From the NCBI GenBank assembly GCA_031263265.1, contig JAISGE010000027.1, positions 1 through 7,902 of the forward strand: a stretch of DNA of 7,902 bases, read 5' to 3'. The position numbers and the translations under genes are program-made. Each line of letters begins with the position of its first letter. The stretch's first letter is position 1. The notes under the pieces are model-generated. The model saw only the letters and a list, made by a program, of their open reading frames with translations, did no database searches and was not told where the DNA came from. The DNA comes from Treponema sp. Its GTDB lineage: Bacteria > Spirochaetota > Spirochaetia > Treponematales > Breznakiellaceae. Shown in pieces: positions 1 to 6,209 of this stretch.

Positions 1-47
1 GGTACACGGCACGTAACTAACCGCCCGCGTCGCGTACCGCAAAAACC

Positions 48-974
48 CTAAAAACGGCCCGTATACCCCGCCCTCTTGAGTGCCACCTTGGACTCAGGGC
101 TGAGTTTGCTGCAACAAGAAAAGTTTAAATTTTCATTATCGAATACTATCATCCTATCTTTCCATATACGCTTAATGGGCGCAATATTCACCGTTACAAG
201 CCTATCGCACCAAGAAAACGCCCTCACGCCAATCACCGTAACGCTCTCCGGTATGGTGACCGAGACAAGTCTGGAACAAATAGAAAACGCATCCGCGCGA
301 ATCTTCCTAACGCCCTCCGGTATGGCGACTGAGACAAGGCTTTCGCATCTCTGAAACGCCGCCTCGCCAATCACCGTAACGCTATTCGGTATGATGACTG
401 AGACAAGGCTTTCGCATCTCTGAAACGCTGCCTCGCCAATCACCGTAACGCCCTCCGGTATGGTGACCGAGGCAAGGCTTTCGCAGCCCCGAAACGCCGC
501 CTCGCCAATCTCCGTAACACTGTCCGGTATGACGACCGAGGCAAGACTTTCACAGTCCTGAAACGCACTCTCGCCAATCTTCGTAACGCCCTCCGGTATG
601 GCGACTGAGACAAGGTTACTGCATCCCTGAAACGTCGCCACGCCAATCTCCGTAACGCCTTCCGGTATGGCGACCGAGGCAAGGCTAAAACAGTTCTCAA
701 ACGCCCCCCAACCAATCTCCGTAACGCCTTCCGGTATGGCGACCGAGGTAAGGCTAAAGCAGTCCTCAAACGCCAACCGACCAATCTCCCGGACCGGGAA
801 GCCCTGTATCTCCGCCGGAATGACCACATCGCCCCCAGGCCCGGTATACGCGGTGATTATGCACCCGTCCCCCGCGTCGTTGAGTTTTACCTGGAAGTCG
901 CTTTCCGGAGGGCTGGTCCGGTCTTGACCAAACTCCGCGCTTAACAGAACCATACTCATACTCAGGTTTATCAT
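48..974 (-). CDS. BspA/TpLRR-type leucine-rich-repeat protein
   Basis: A 308-residue repeat protein of the LRR_5 (BspA-like, Treponema TpLRR) family. Such proteins are usually exported and mediate surface adhesion or protein-protein contact; no enzymatic role is expected. After a short N-terminus, residues 22-71 carry the family's leader segment (PPESDFQVKL, then VVIPAEIQGFPVREIG). Eight perfect-length 23-residue repeats follow at residues 74-257, with the pattern SLxSVxIPEGVTxIGxxAFxxCx. A degenerate cap ends in ALKRAGYTGRF, which I recall as the usual end of termite-treponeme members. The ATG at 974 is chosen because an AAGGAG lies 11 bases upstream (986-991); an in-frame ATG at 1016 has no such site. 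The N-terminus MINLSMSMVLLSAEFGQDR is a poor signal peptide, with no basic residue before the short hydrophobic stretch, so export is uncertain. It lies just downstream of a broken gene and has no clear promoter of its own. Confidence 0.87.
   Translation of the reverse strand: MINLSMSMVLLSAEFGQDRTSPPESDFQVKLNDAGDGCIITAYTGPGGDVVIPAEIQGFPVREIGRLAFEDCFSLTSVAIPEGVTEIGWGAFENCFSLASVAIPEGVTEIGVATFQGCSNLVSVAIPEGVTKIGESAFQDCESLASVVIPDSVTEIGEAAFRGCESLASVTIPEGVTVIGEAAFQRCESLVSVIIPNSVTVIGEAAFQRCESLVSVAIPEGVRKIRADAFSICSRLVSVTIPESVTVIGVRAFSWCDRLVTVNIAPIKRIWKDRMIVFDNENLNFSCCSKLSPESKVALKRAGYTGRF
204..755 (-). repeat. Eight tandem 69-bp units encoding 23-residue leucine-rich repeats
   Basis: The eight units fill exactly 552 bp in frame inside the leucine-rich-repeat gene, one 23-residue repeat each. 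The two units at 327-382 and 396-451 match at 55 of 56 positions, while others are more diverged. This points to recent duplication or gene conversion of single units, and the region could expand or contract by slippage or recombination. Confidence 0.9.
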
Positions 975-985
975 AGTATTACTTA

Positions 986-991
986 CTCCTT
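986..991 (-). promoter_or_regulatory. Ribosome binding site of the leucine-rich-repeat gene
   Basis: On the minus strand AAGGAG is followed by 11 bases and the ATG at 974. It lies inside the longer reading frame that begins at 1016, so it argues for the shorter start. Confidence 0.6.
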
Positions 992-1037
992 CGCGTATTA
1001 TGCCCACCGGCAACATTACACCCCATACGCGCCTTGG

Positions 1038-1454
1038 TTACGGGATCACCGCCTGAGCCACCGGTCCCCATTGCCCAACAAACCCCTTCTAGTTCTCGTA
1101 GCGGCAGCAGATATAGGCCGTCATGACCCTACGTAGATCGCGTAACCGTAGTAGCTGTTCGGGTCAAGTTCCTGTGTACTCGCCCAGTCCCCATCGGTCA
1201 GCGGGGGCATCTTGAAATACCGGTCCCGGAAGAACCGCATCTTCTCCTGCAACACCGTGAACTGATCTGCAGGTAACCCCCCACGCCTCACGCATCTCAT
1301 CAATCATGTACGCAATCCAGTTGCGGCACATCCCTATGAGCAGCATGCGGCTAGAGGGTAACCAATCGTTACTCTTCGCCTTTTTTTTCTTAGAATACGG
1401 CGTGGATTTCAAGCCGTAATCCAAGGATTTCAGGTCATAATCCGCGGACTTCAA
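1038..1454 (-). pseudogene. Decayed gene of a repetitive hypothetical-protein family, with frameshift, internal deletion and stop
   Basis: Three coding fragments in different frames line up as one former gene. The N-terminal part (TTG at 1454, no good ribosome binding site) reads three DYxLKS-type repeats, then SNDWLPSSRMLLIGMCRNWI and IDEMREAWG. At a run of six C (1277-1282) the frame is lost; removing one base joins it to LPADQFTVLQEKMRFFRDRY and FKMPPLTDGDWAS, then DPNSYYGYAIY, ending at a stop at 1121-1123. In a third frame a C-terminal tail, TAYICCRYEN, a TAG stop at 1089-1091, then KGFVGQWGPVAQAVIP and TAA at 1038-1040, matches the usual family ending as I remember it (RYENxKGxxGPWGP...AxIP). 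The family is hypothetical, usually around 200 residues or more, and I recall it in many copies in termite-gut treponemes; its function is unknown. The fragment total is shorter, implying internal deletions. The pieces are seen directly; family identity is from memory. Confidence 0.7.
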
Positions 1455-1460
1455 ACCATA
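1398..1460 (-). repeat. Three 21-bp tandem units at the start of the broken gene
   Basis: On the minus strand three consecutive 21-base units encode YGLKSAD, YDLKSLD and YGLKSTP. They share the core TTGAA(A/G)TCC or CTGAAATCC. The first unit begins only about 25 bases after the beta-glucosidase stop codon and upstream of the TTG taken as the nominal start. Confidence 0.65.
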
Positions 1461-1484
1461 GCCCGCGTTATTATTGAGGAAGGT

Positions 1485-2816
1485 TTACCACTCGGCATAG
1501 CCTGCAATGACATCCCGGAAGAAATAGGCGCTGTCCTTAGGGATACGTTTCTGGGTGGCATAATCCACATACACAATACCAAAGCGCTTGGTATACCCAA
1601 AAGCCCATTCAAAGTTATCCAGGAAAGACCAGGCATAGTAACCCTTGAGATTAACCCCTGCCTTAATCAAGGCGGTACAAACCTCCAGGTGCTGCTTGAG
1701 GTACTCGATCCGCTCCCGATCATGGATCCGGCCATCGGTTTCAATATGGTCTTGCCGGGCATACCCGTTTTCGGTGATATACATGGGAATCCCCGGGGCG
1801 ACCTCATGAACCCAGGTAAGCAGCCGTTCAAGACCCCCCGGAACAATAGGCCAGCTCATATCCGTGGTATCATGCCAGGTGGGTTTTCCGCTGTACTTAA
1901 AGACCGCCTCCTTATCCTGACCCACCGCGGACTCGGAATAGTAGTTTACCCCGATAAAATCGATCTTTTCCGCCATGATTTCTAAGTCCCCTGGCTCAAC
2001 CGGAAAGGACACTCCCAAGGCTTGGACGGCCAGCTCAGGATACCCTTTGCCCAAAAGGGGATAGAGGAACACCTCGCTTTCTACGGCCCGGGCAATGAGG
2101 GCCGCCTGCTTATCCCCTTTACTGTTCGTGGCAGGCCGGGGAGTGGCCAGGTTCAGGGTAATGCCAATGGGAGCCTTGAGTCCGGTTTCCCGGTAGGTCT
2201 TAACCGCTATGCCGTGGGCCAGATTAACATGATGTATTGCTTTGACCGCAAGTTTGATATCCGTGAACCCAGGGGCATGATGGCCCCAGAGATGTCCCAG
2301 ATAGGTAATACAGAACGGCTCGTTAATGGTTATCCACTGATCCACCAGATCGCCCAAGCCCTCGTAACAGACCTTGACGTATTCAGCAAAGGCATCCACG
2401 ATAAACCGGTCGGTCCATCCCCCTTTATCCTGCAAACCCTGGGGTAAGTCCCAATGGTACAGGGTGGCGCAGGCCTTAATATCGTGTTTATGGAGTTCTT
2501 TGCAGAGGTTCCGGTAATAGTCAAGCCCTTCCTCATTCACCGTACCCGTGCCTTGGGGCAGGATACGCGGCCAGGCAAGGGAGAAACGGTACCCTTGAAA
2601 GCCCAGTTCTGCCATAAGGCCAATGTCCTCTTCATACCGATGGTACTGGTCACAGGCGAGGTCTCCGTTTTCACCGGCATAGACCTTACCCGGCATCCTG
2701 GCAAAGGTATCCCAGATGCTCTCAGTCCGTCCCCCTTCATGACCTGCGCCTTCAACCTGATAACTGGCCGTGGCAGTGCCCCATAAAAAGTCATCGGGAA
2801 ATTCTAATCGATGCAT
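1485..2816 (-). CDS. Family 1 glycoside hydrolase, beta-glucosidase
   Basis: A 443-residue retaining beta-glycosidase, expected to cut cellobiose and other beta-glucosides to glucose in the cytoplasm (no signal peptide). It begins MHRLEFPDDFLWGTATASYQ, the classical GH1 start. Visible active-site elements are Q20 (SYQVEG), H121 (YHWDLP), N165-E166 in TINEP (acid/base), E349 in ITENG (nucleophile), W396, and E403-W404 in the LDNFEWAFGY motif. E403-W404 favours a non-phosphorylated glucoside over a 6-phospho substrate. Length is normal for the family and all motifs are intact. The ATG at 2816 is chosen because AAGGAAGG precedes it by 5 bases; the longer frame from 2921 would run through the promoter and add unrelated residues. 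It has its own promoter and is separated from the GTPase gene by two hairpins, so it is probably transcribed independently. The broken gene follows within about 30 bases. Exact sugar specificity cannot be read from the sequence. Confidence 0.96.
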   Translation of the reverse strand: MHRLEFPDDFLWGTATASYQVEGAGHEGGRTESIWDTFARMPGKVYAGENGDLACDQYHRYEEDIGLMAELGFQGYRFSLAWPRILPQGTGTVNEEGLDYYRNLCKELHKHDIKACATLYHWDLPQGLQDKGGWTDRFIVDAFAEYVKVCYEGLGDLVDQWITINEPFCITYLGHLWGHHAPGFTDIKLAVKAIHHVNLAHGIAVKTYRETGLKAPIGITLNLATPRPATNSKGDKQAALIARAVESEVFLYPLLGKGYPELAVQALGVSFPVEPGDLEIMAEKIDFIGVNYYSESAVGQDKEAVFKYSGKPTWHDTTDMSWPIVPGGLERLLTWVHEVAPGIPMYITENGYARQDHIETDGRIHDRERIEYLKQHLEVCTALIKAGVNLKGYYAWSFLDNFEWAFGYTKRFGIVYVDYATQKRIPKDSAYFFRDVIAGYAEW

Positions 2817-2821
2817 ATAAA

Positions 2822-2829
2822 CCTTCCTT
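2822..2829 (-). promoter_or_regulatory. Ribosome binding site of the beta-glucosidase gene
   Basis: AAGGAAGG on the minus strand, five bases (TTTAT) before the ATG at 2816. It sets the start of the GH1 protein at MHRLEF rather than at the upstream ATG at 2921. Confidence 0.75.
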
Positions 2830-2870
2830 AGAAAAGAATTAGAGTGGTTTTGTATTCGTTCAACCAGGGT

Positions 2871-2900
2871 ATGATAGAGTAAGTTTCCGGTATTTTTCAA
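2871..2900 (-). promoter_or_regulatory. Sigma-70-type promoter for the beta-glucosidase
   Basis: On the minus strand TTGAAA (2900-2895) and TATCAT (2876-2871) are separated by 18 bases. Each hexamer matches the consensus at five of six positions. The start of transcription would fall near 2864, leaving a leader of roughly 45-50 bases before the ATG. A second, weaker pair, TTGAAC-16-TAATTC, lies just downstream. Confidence 0.6.
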
Positions 2901-2903
2901 TAG

Positions 2904-2931
2904 GCCGGACCCCTTAACCACGGGATCCGGC
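2904..2931 (-). terminator. Strong hairpin upstream of the beta-glucosidase promoter
   Basis: As minus-strand RNA, GCCGGAUCCC pairs with GGGGUCCGGC (10 base pairs, one G-U) around an 8-base loop. No U-run follows directly, so it is not a textbook intrinsic terminator. Its position, ending three bases before the -35 box, also allows it to be an operator or a boundary element. Confidence 0.35.
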
Positions 2932-2956
2932 AGGTACGTTTTTGAAGGGAAGTAAG

Positions 2957-2991
2957 GAGGACCTGGTGGGGCTTTGCGTTACCAGGTCCTC
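2957..2991 (-). terminator. Hairpin just after the GTPase gene, candidate terminator
   Basis: A perfect 11-bp inverted repeat, GAGGACCTGGT and ACCAGGTCCTC, with a 13-base loop, starts six bases after the GTPase stop codon. A smaller stem (GTATGC with GCATAC, 2992-3010) encloses the stop itself. The bases that follow on the minus strand are pyrimidine-rich (CTTACTTCCCTTC) but not a U-run. It probably ends the corrinoid/GTPase transcript. Confidence 0.5.
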
Positions 2992-2997
2992 GTATGC

Positions 2998-3735
2998 TCA
3001 AGACGCATACTGCTGCACGTTCCTGATACTCCCCGGTTTCGAGCAGTTCAGGGTGGGGCTTAGGATATCAGGTATCCTTGACCCTGGACTGGTGGGTTTG
3101 GAGAGGGCCGGAAGGGGTTCCTGGATGGTGGAGAGCAGGGTACCGAATGAAACCGGCGGCCTATCCCGGATAAAAATCGGCGCTTGGGGACGCATCACCT
3201 GGAGGGTCTCTTGTATTTTTTCCAGATCCTGTTGTTCTGCCAGATCGCTTTTGGAAAGCACAAAGCAGTCTGCATAAATCACCTGTTCATAGAGGGAAGC
3301 CACGGTGGCGACTAATTTCAGGAAACGGAGGGCATCAATGATACAGATCATTCCCCGGAATCGCAGCCTGCCGTGGCTACGAGCTGCCGCATGGGTAACC
3401 AGTTGATGCAGTACCGAAGCCTGGGCAAACCCTGAGGTTTCTACAAAGATATAGTCATACCCATAGACCAGGAGGCTATTGATGGTTTTTAAAAGGCATG
3501 AACCCATACTGAGTTTATAGGAATCCGGGAAAGCATCAGATGGTTTTACCTGAAACTGTCCCCGCTCGTTAAGGAGCGTTACCTTTTTTTGGGCTTCGGT
3601 ATCTTTGATATCCTCATGTAAAAAAGTCGTTTTCCCTGATCCTAAGAACCCAGTAACTAAGATGAGCTGCGTAGTCCTTTTTCCGGCTGCTTCCGCCTTT
3701 CCTTCTGTTCCTTCCAACGCCATTCCTTCCAACAT
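2998..3735 (-). CDS. CobW-like (COG0523, G3E family) GTPase, short form
   Basis: A 245-residue P-loop GTPase of the CobW/HypB/UreG superfamily. Relatives assist metal or cobalamin cofactor handling and occur next to corrinoid methyltransferase genes. Visible motifs: Walker A GFLGSGKTT (29-37), NERG (56-59) in place of the usual NEFG, ETSGFA (99-104, usual E-x-S/T-G-L-A), CIIDALRF (131-138), and SKSD (161-164) in place of NKxD. The metal-binding CxCC motif is absent: the matching segment reads LSMGSCLLKT with one cysteine and seems shortened. The protein ends near residue 245 without the CobW C-terminal domain. The ATG at 3735 has AAGGAG six bases upstream; a second ATG four codons later (MALEG) also has a GGAAGGA in front. 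The gene lies 102 bases after the corrinoid-protein gene and is probably co-transcribed. Family assignment is firm; role as chaperone or corrinoid helper is inference. Confidence 0.85.
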   Translation of the reverse strand: MLEGMALEGTEGKAEAAGKRTTQLILVTGFLGSGKTTFLHEDIKDTEAQKKVTLLNERGQFQVKPSDAFPDSYKLSMGSCLLKTINSLLVYGYDYIFVETSGFAQASVLHQLVTHAAARSHGRLRFRGMICIIDALRFLKLVATVASLYEQVIYADCFVLSKSDLAEQQDLEKIQETLQVMRPQAPIFIRDRPPVSFGTLLSTIQEPLPALSKPTSPGSRIPDILSPTLNCSKPGSIRNVQQYAS

Positions 3736-3761
3736 AGAAGTCTCCTTGTAGGATTATATTC

Positions 3762-3778
3762 GGTCAAATACCTTGACC
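3762..3778 (-). other. Small inverted repeat between the corrinoid and GTPase genes
   Basis: GGTCAA and TTGACC flank a 5-base loop, giving a weak 6-bp stem in the 102-base spacer. It may be an mRNA-processing or stabilising stem; there is no U-run. Nothing else stands out in this spacer. Confidence 0.25.
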
Positions 3779-3837
3779 ATCTGCATACTTTTTGAAATGC
3801 CCTTGCGTATTGCTCCAGGCTTGCTAGCTTGGGAATG

Positions 3838-4512
3838 TTATACCGGGCAGACTCCTACAGGCTCCTTGGTTCCTATGTTATGGGTACAGTGAGCTTCCGC
3901 AATTTCCGCAGCGCTTATCACATCCGGGGCATATAGGTCAGCGCCAATGACCTCACAATACCGTTCGGTTACCGGATCGCCGCTGACCATGATCTTTACC
4001 TGATTCCTGATACTTGCGCTATTGACCGCCTGTACCAGCGTTTTCATCTGAGGCATGGTAGTGGTCCGGGCAGCAGTACAGGCGATGATCTGGGCCTTTT
4101 CCTGTTCCGCGGCATGGATGAACCGTTCAGAGGTAACTGCCGCGCCCAGATCAATGACCCGCAGTCCCAGACCCCGCATCATGACAGAAATCAGGTTTTT
4201 CTCCGTATCCTGTATATCCCCTTTGACGGTTCCGATCACGACCGTACCTTTTCCCGCACTTTCACTGGCATGAAGATAGGGGCTCAGGATCTTGATAGCC
4301 ATGTTTAAGGCCCGTTCCACTACCAGTACTTCAGGGATACAGATCTCATTTCTGCGGAACTGCTGCTCCGCTGCTTCCATGCCCGCAATTAGACCCTGCT
4401 TGAGGATATCCTCAAGAGGATACTGTTCGTTAACTGCTTGGGCAATCAAGTTACTGGTTTCTTTGGCATTACCGGCTTGAATGCTCAATGCAATGGTATA
4501 TAAATCAACCAT
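3838..4512 (-). CDS. Corrinoid (B12)-binding protein of the MtaC/MtbC type, altered cobalt-ligand motif
   Basis: A 224-residue protein with the two-domain architecture of methyltransferase-cognate corrinoid proteins. A helical cap (about residues 1-88, including PEVLVVERALNMAIK) precedes a Rossmann-like B12-binding domain (about 89-210). Such proteins carry the methyl group between a substrate methyltransferase and tetrahydrofolate or CoM. GTVKGD (94-99), TTTMPQMK (150-157), MVSGDPVT (175-182) and IGADLYAPD (189-197) align well with the family. The signature D-x-H-x-x-G is D99-I-Q101-D-T-E104 here: the histidine that normally ligates cobalt is glutamine (codon CAG, 4210-4212) and the glycine is glutamate (GAG, 4201-4203). 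The later Gly-Gly is Ser-Gly. Standard base-off/His-on binding is thus unlikely. The ATG at 4512 has AGGAG six bases upstream. It sits between PocR regulators and a CobW-like GTPase; no methyltransferase gene is nearby. Confidence 0.88.
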   Translation of the reverse strand: MVDLYTIALSIQAGNAKETSNLIAQAVNEQYPLEDILKQGLIAGMEAAEQQFRRNEICIPEVLVVERALNMAIKILSPYLHASESAGKGTVVIGTVKGDIQDTEKNLISVMMRGLGLRVIDLGAAVTSERFIHAAEQEKAQIIACTAARTTTMPQMKTLVQAVNSASIRNQVKIMVSGDPVTERYCEVIGADLYAPDVISAAEIAEAHCTHNIGTKEPVGVCPV

Positions 4513-4548
4513 ATTGTTCTCCTATCTCCTATCTTGGTGTTGGGTAAT

Positions 4549-4577
4549 GCGGACCAGGCCCTCATGGACTGATCCGC
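4549..4577 (-). promoter_or_regulatory. Hairpin in the leader of the corrinoid-protein gene
   Basis: As minus-strand RNA, GCGGAUCAG pairs with CUGGUCCGC over nine base pairs (one G-U) around an 11-base loop. It ends about 25 bases before the ribosome binding site. No U-run follows and no cobalamin-riboswitch B12 box was found, so its role is open. Confidence 0.35.
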
Positions 4578-4616
4578 CCTTAGTCGAGCTTTAATGCAAC
4601 TCAATGAAGCTTTCCC

Positions 4617-4644
4617 CAAACAGTAGTTTGCGGAAAGTCTTCCG
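4617..4644 (-). terminator. Two abutting small stems after the first PocR-AraC gene
   Basis: Immediately after the stop codon (4647-4649), the minus strand reads CGGAA-GACT-TTCCG and then CAAAC-TACT-GTTTG: two five-bp stems with four-base loops and no gap between them. They could weaken or process the transcript; intrinsic termination is not convincing because no U-tract follows. Confidence 0.25.
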
Positions 4645-4646
4645 TA

Positions 4647-6047
4647 TTACTCTTTGGTTAACCTGCGGTAATTCACCGCAAAACGGTCTTCCGATAGTTC
4701 CTGGGCGCGATCTCCTCCCTGGCCCCGGTATTTCCCTGGGCTTACGCCGATATAGGTTTTGAATATCTTGGAAAACCAGCTCTGATCCTCAAAGCCGCAG
4801 GCGCCTGCGATTTCACTTAACGAGAGATCCGTTTCCACCAGCATACGGCTGGCCTTTTCTACCCGCAGGCGGTTGAGGTAGCTCGAGAGATTTTCTCCCA
4901 TCTCTTCTTTAAAAATGGTACTGAAATACGGCGCGGATAGTCCTGAGACATCGGCAATTTCCTGGAGACTGATTTTATGGGTATAATGTTCCCAAATATA
5001 CCGTTCAGCCTTACGGAGCGCTGAGGCGTGACGTATTCCCTGAAACGAAAATATCTGTCCTGCCAGGTGTTCTACGACAAGATGTAGTATATCGGTCAGT
5101 TCTTCGATATTCTGCGCATGTTGAATACGCTTTAAGTAATGGTTATTCGTCTCAAGGATAACCTTTTCAGTATTGCCTGGGGTAATATTCGTACGGGAAA
5201 GTAGTACTACCAGTTCAATCGCCCGGAACTGGATGTATTTAAAATGATCCGGGTTTGAAAACAGCAGTATTGCTAGTAATTCGTTCAGGATCCTCCTGCC
5301 GGTTTCGTGATCCCCCCGTCTGAGGGCAGCCAGGAGCATCCGTTCCTTATCCAGGGGATACCCCGGCGCCGGAGACCCCGCAGGATATTGGGCCTTGAGT
5401 TCTTTAATTTTTGCCGATAAGGTACCTTGTTGTGCTGAACGGCGTTTTAGGGTTTCATAATAATTTTCACTCCCTACTGATAGAGACTTGGCAAATATGA
5501 GCATAAGCTCTGCCAGGGCCTTTATCTGTTCTGCATCTCCCCGAGGAAAGGAGGAAAGTTTTTCCTGAAGTACCGATATGGGAACTTCTCCGTTTCCCAT
5601 GAGATACATCTGGGTACTGGTTTCCTGGCTGTCAATACCCAGTAAGCCGCTGCCCAGGAGGGCTCCTACAAATCGGTCATCTGCATATACCGGGCTGGTC
5701 CAGAACATGAACCCTAACTCACACATATAAATGTAAGAACCGCCAAAACGATTAGCTTCTTTAAATGCATTAATATGCATGTCGTTACAAGGGTTGAAGG
5801 TGAGATCCTGGAGTTTATGTATAGCATGCTTCATCTTATACGCCCCACAGTACAAACAGATATTCTTTTCACCGATAATCTCCTCGAATAGTTCGGGGAT
5901 AGGTAGATAATTATGATCGTGAACACTGATCATCGTGCCGGTCGCTTTAGCATACACCGTTAACATTTTGTAAGCCTTGAGTAAAATAGGATCGGTTTTG
6001 CTTTGAGCGATAGTGGTGGTTTCGGATTCTTGCTTTTCTTTTATCAT
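4647..6047 (-). CDS. AraC-family transcriptional regulator with N-terminal PocR sensor domain (copy 1)
   Basis: A 466-residue cytoplasmic regulator. Residues about 20-140 form a PocR-type ligand-binding domain, with cysteines at 64, 67, 87 and 109 and the motifs PCNDMH and GGSYIYMCELGFMFWTS. PocR domains are predicted to sense small organic compounds such as propanediol. A helical linker (about 194-220) and a segment starting GYPLDKERMLLAALRRGD follow. The C-terminus (about 340-441) is a double helix-turn-helix AraC domain (LQEIADVSGLSAPYFSTIF and LSEIAGACGFEDQSWFSKIF). The ATG at 6047 is used; an in-frame TTG at 6059 is a possible start. Ribosome binding sites are weak for both. Its DNA-binding half is about 83% identical to that of the next regulator upstream, so the two arose by duplication. 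It precedes the corrinoid-protein gene by 134 bases and probably controls it (inference). Confidence 0.9.
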   Translation of the reverse strand: MIKEKQESETTTIAQSKTDPILLKAYKMLTVYAKATGTMISVHDHNYLPIPELFEEIIGEKNICLYCGAYKMKHAIHKLQDLTFNPCNDMHINAFKEANRFGGSYIYMCELGFMFWTSPVYADDRFVGALLGSGLLGIDSQETSTQMYLMGNGEVPISVLQEKLSSFPRGDAEQIKALAELMLIFAKSLSVGSENYYETLKRRSAQQGTLSAKIKELKAQYPAGSPAPGYPLDKERMLLAALRRGDHETGRRILNELLAILLFSNPDHFKYIQFRAIELVVLLSRTNITPGNTEKVILETNNHYLKRIQHAQNIEELTDILHLVVEHLAGQIFSFQGIRHASALRKAERYIWEHYTHKISLQEIADVSGLSAPYFSTIFKEEMGENLSSYLNRLRVEKASRMLVETDLSLSEIAGACGFEDQSWFSKIFKTYIGVSPGKYRGQGGDRAQELSEDRFAVNYRRLTKE

Positions 6048-6067
6048 AACTGTACTCAATGAATAAT

Positions 6068-6087
6068 GGAAAGAAATTGATCTTTCC
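6068..6087 (-). promoter_or_regulatory. Dyad just upstream of the first PocR-AraC gene
   Basis: GGAAAGA and TCTTTCC form a perfect 7-bp inverted repeat around a 6-base spacer, about 20 bases before the ATG and 8 before the alternative TTG. It may be an operator for autoregulation or a stem limiting translation. It is not shared with the paralogue's leader. Confidence 0.35.
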
Positions 6088-6209
6088 TTTCAAAACTAAC
6101 CATAAGCGGCTTTAATTTGAGGGAAAGGTTCTAGACCATTCCACTATTCATACTGAAATACTCCAGTCTCCTTGTATTGTAGTTTATTTCAACGGGCCGA
6201 ATAATCTTA

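Noticed and set aside
1..47. Possible terminator after the leucine-rich-repeat gene
   Set aside because: No convincing stem or T-run was found in these 47 bases; the true end of the transcript may lie outside the window.
204..755. CRISPR-like periodic repeats
   Set aside because: The 69-bp period is exactly 23 codons, units abut without unique spacers, and the translation is a classical leucine-rich repeat.
440..829. Arginine-rich minus-strand frame within the repeat gene
   Set aside because: It is a frame shadow of the 69-bp repeats (hence its own 23-residue periodicity) and has no ribosome binding site.
1689..2786. Long plus-strand open frames across the beta-glucosidase gene
   Set aside because: They lie opposite a gene with all GH1 active-site motifs and encode no recognisable protein; the same holds for plus-strand frames opposite the corrinoid, regulator and repeat genes.
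2817..2921. Longer start for the beta-glucosidase at the ATG at 2921
   Set aside because: The 35 extra residues do not resemble any GH1 N-terminus and would overlap the promoter; the ATG at 2816 has a good ribosome binding site and starts with the family's typical residues.
4513..4646. Cobalamin riboswitch before the corrinoid-protein gene
   Set aside because: The region is only 134 bases and contains no B12-box sequence; only one simple hairpin is visible.
6048..6059. TTG start for the first PocR-AraC gene
   Set aside because: It adds only four residues; the ATG at 6047 was preferred, though ribosome binding sites are weak for both and the TTG cannot be excluded.
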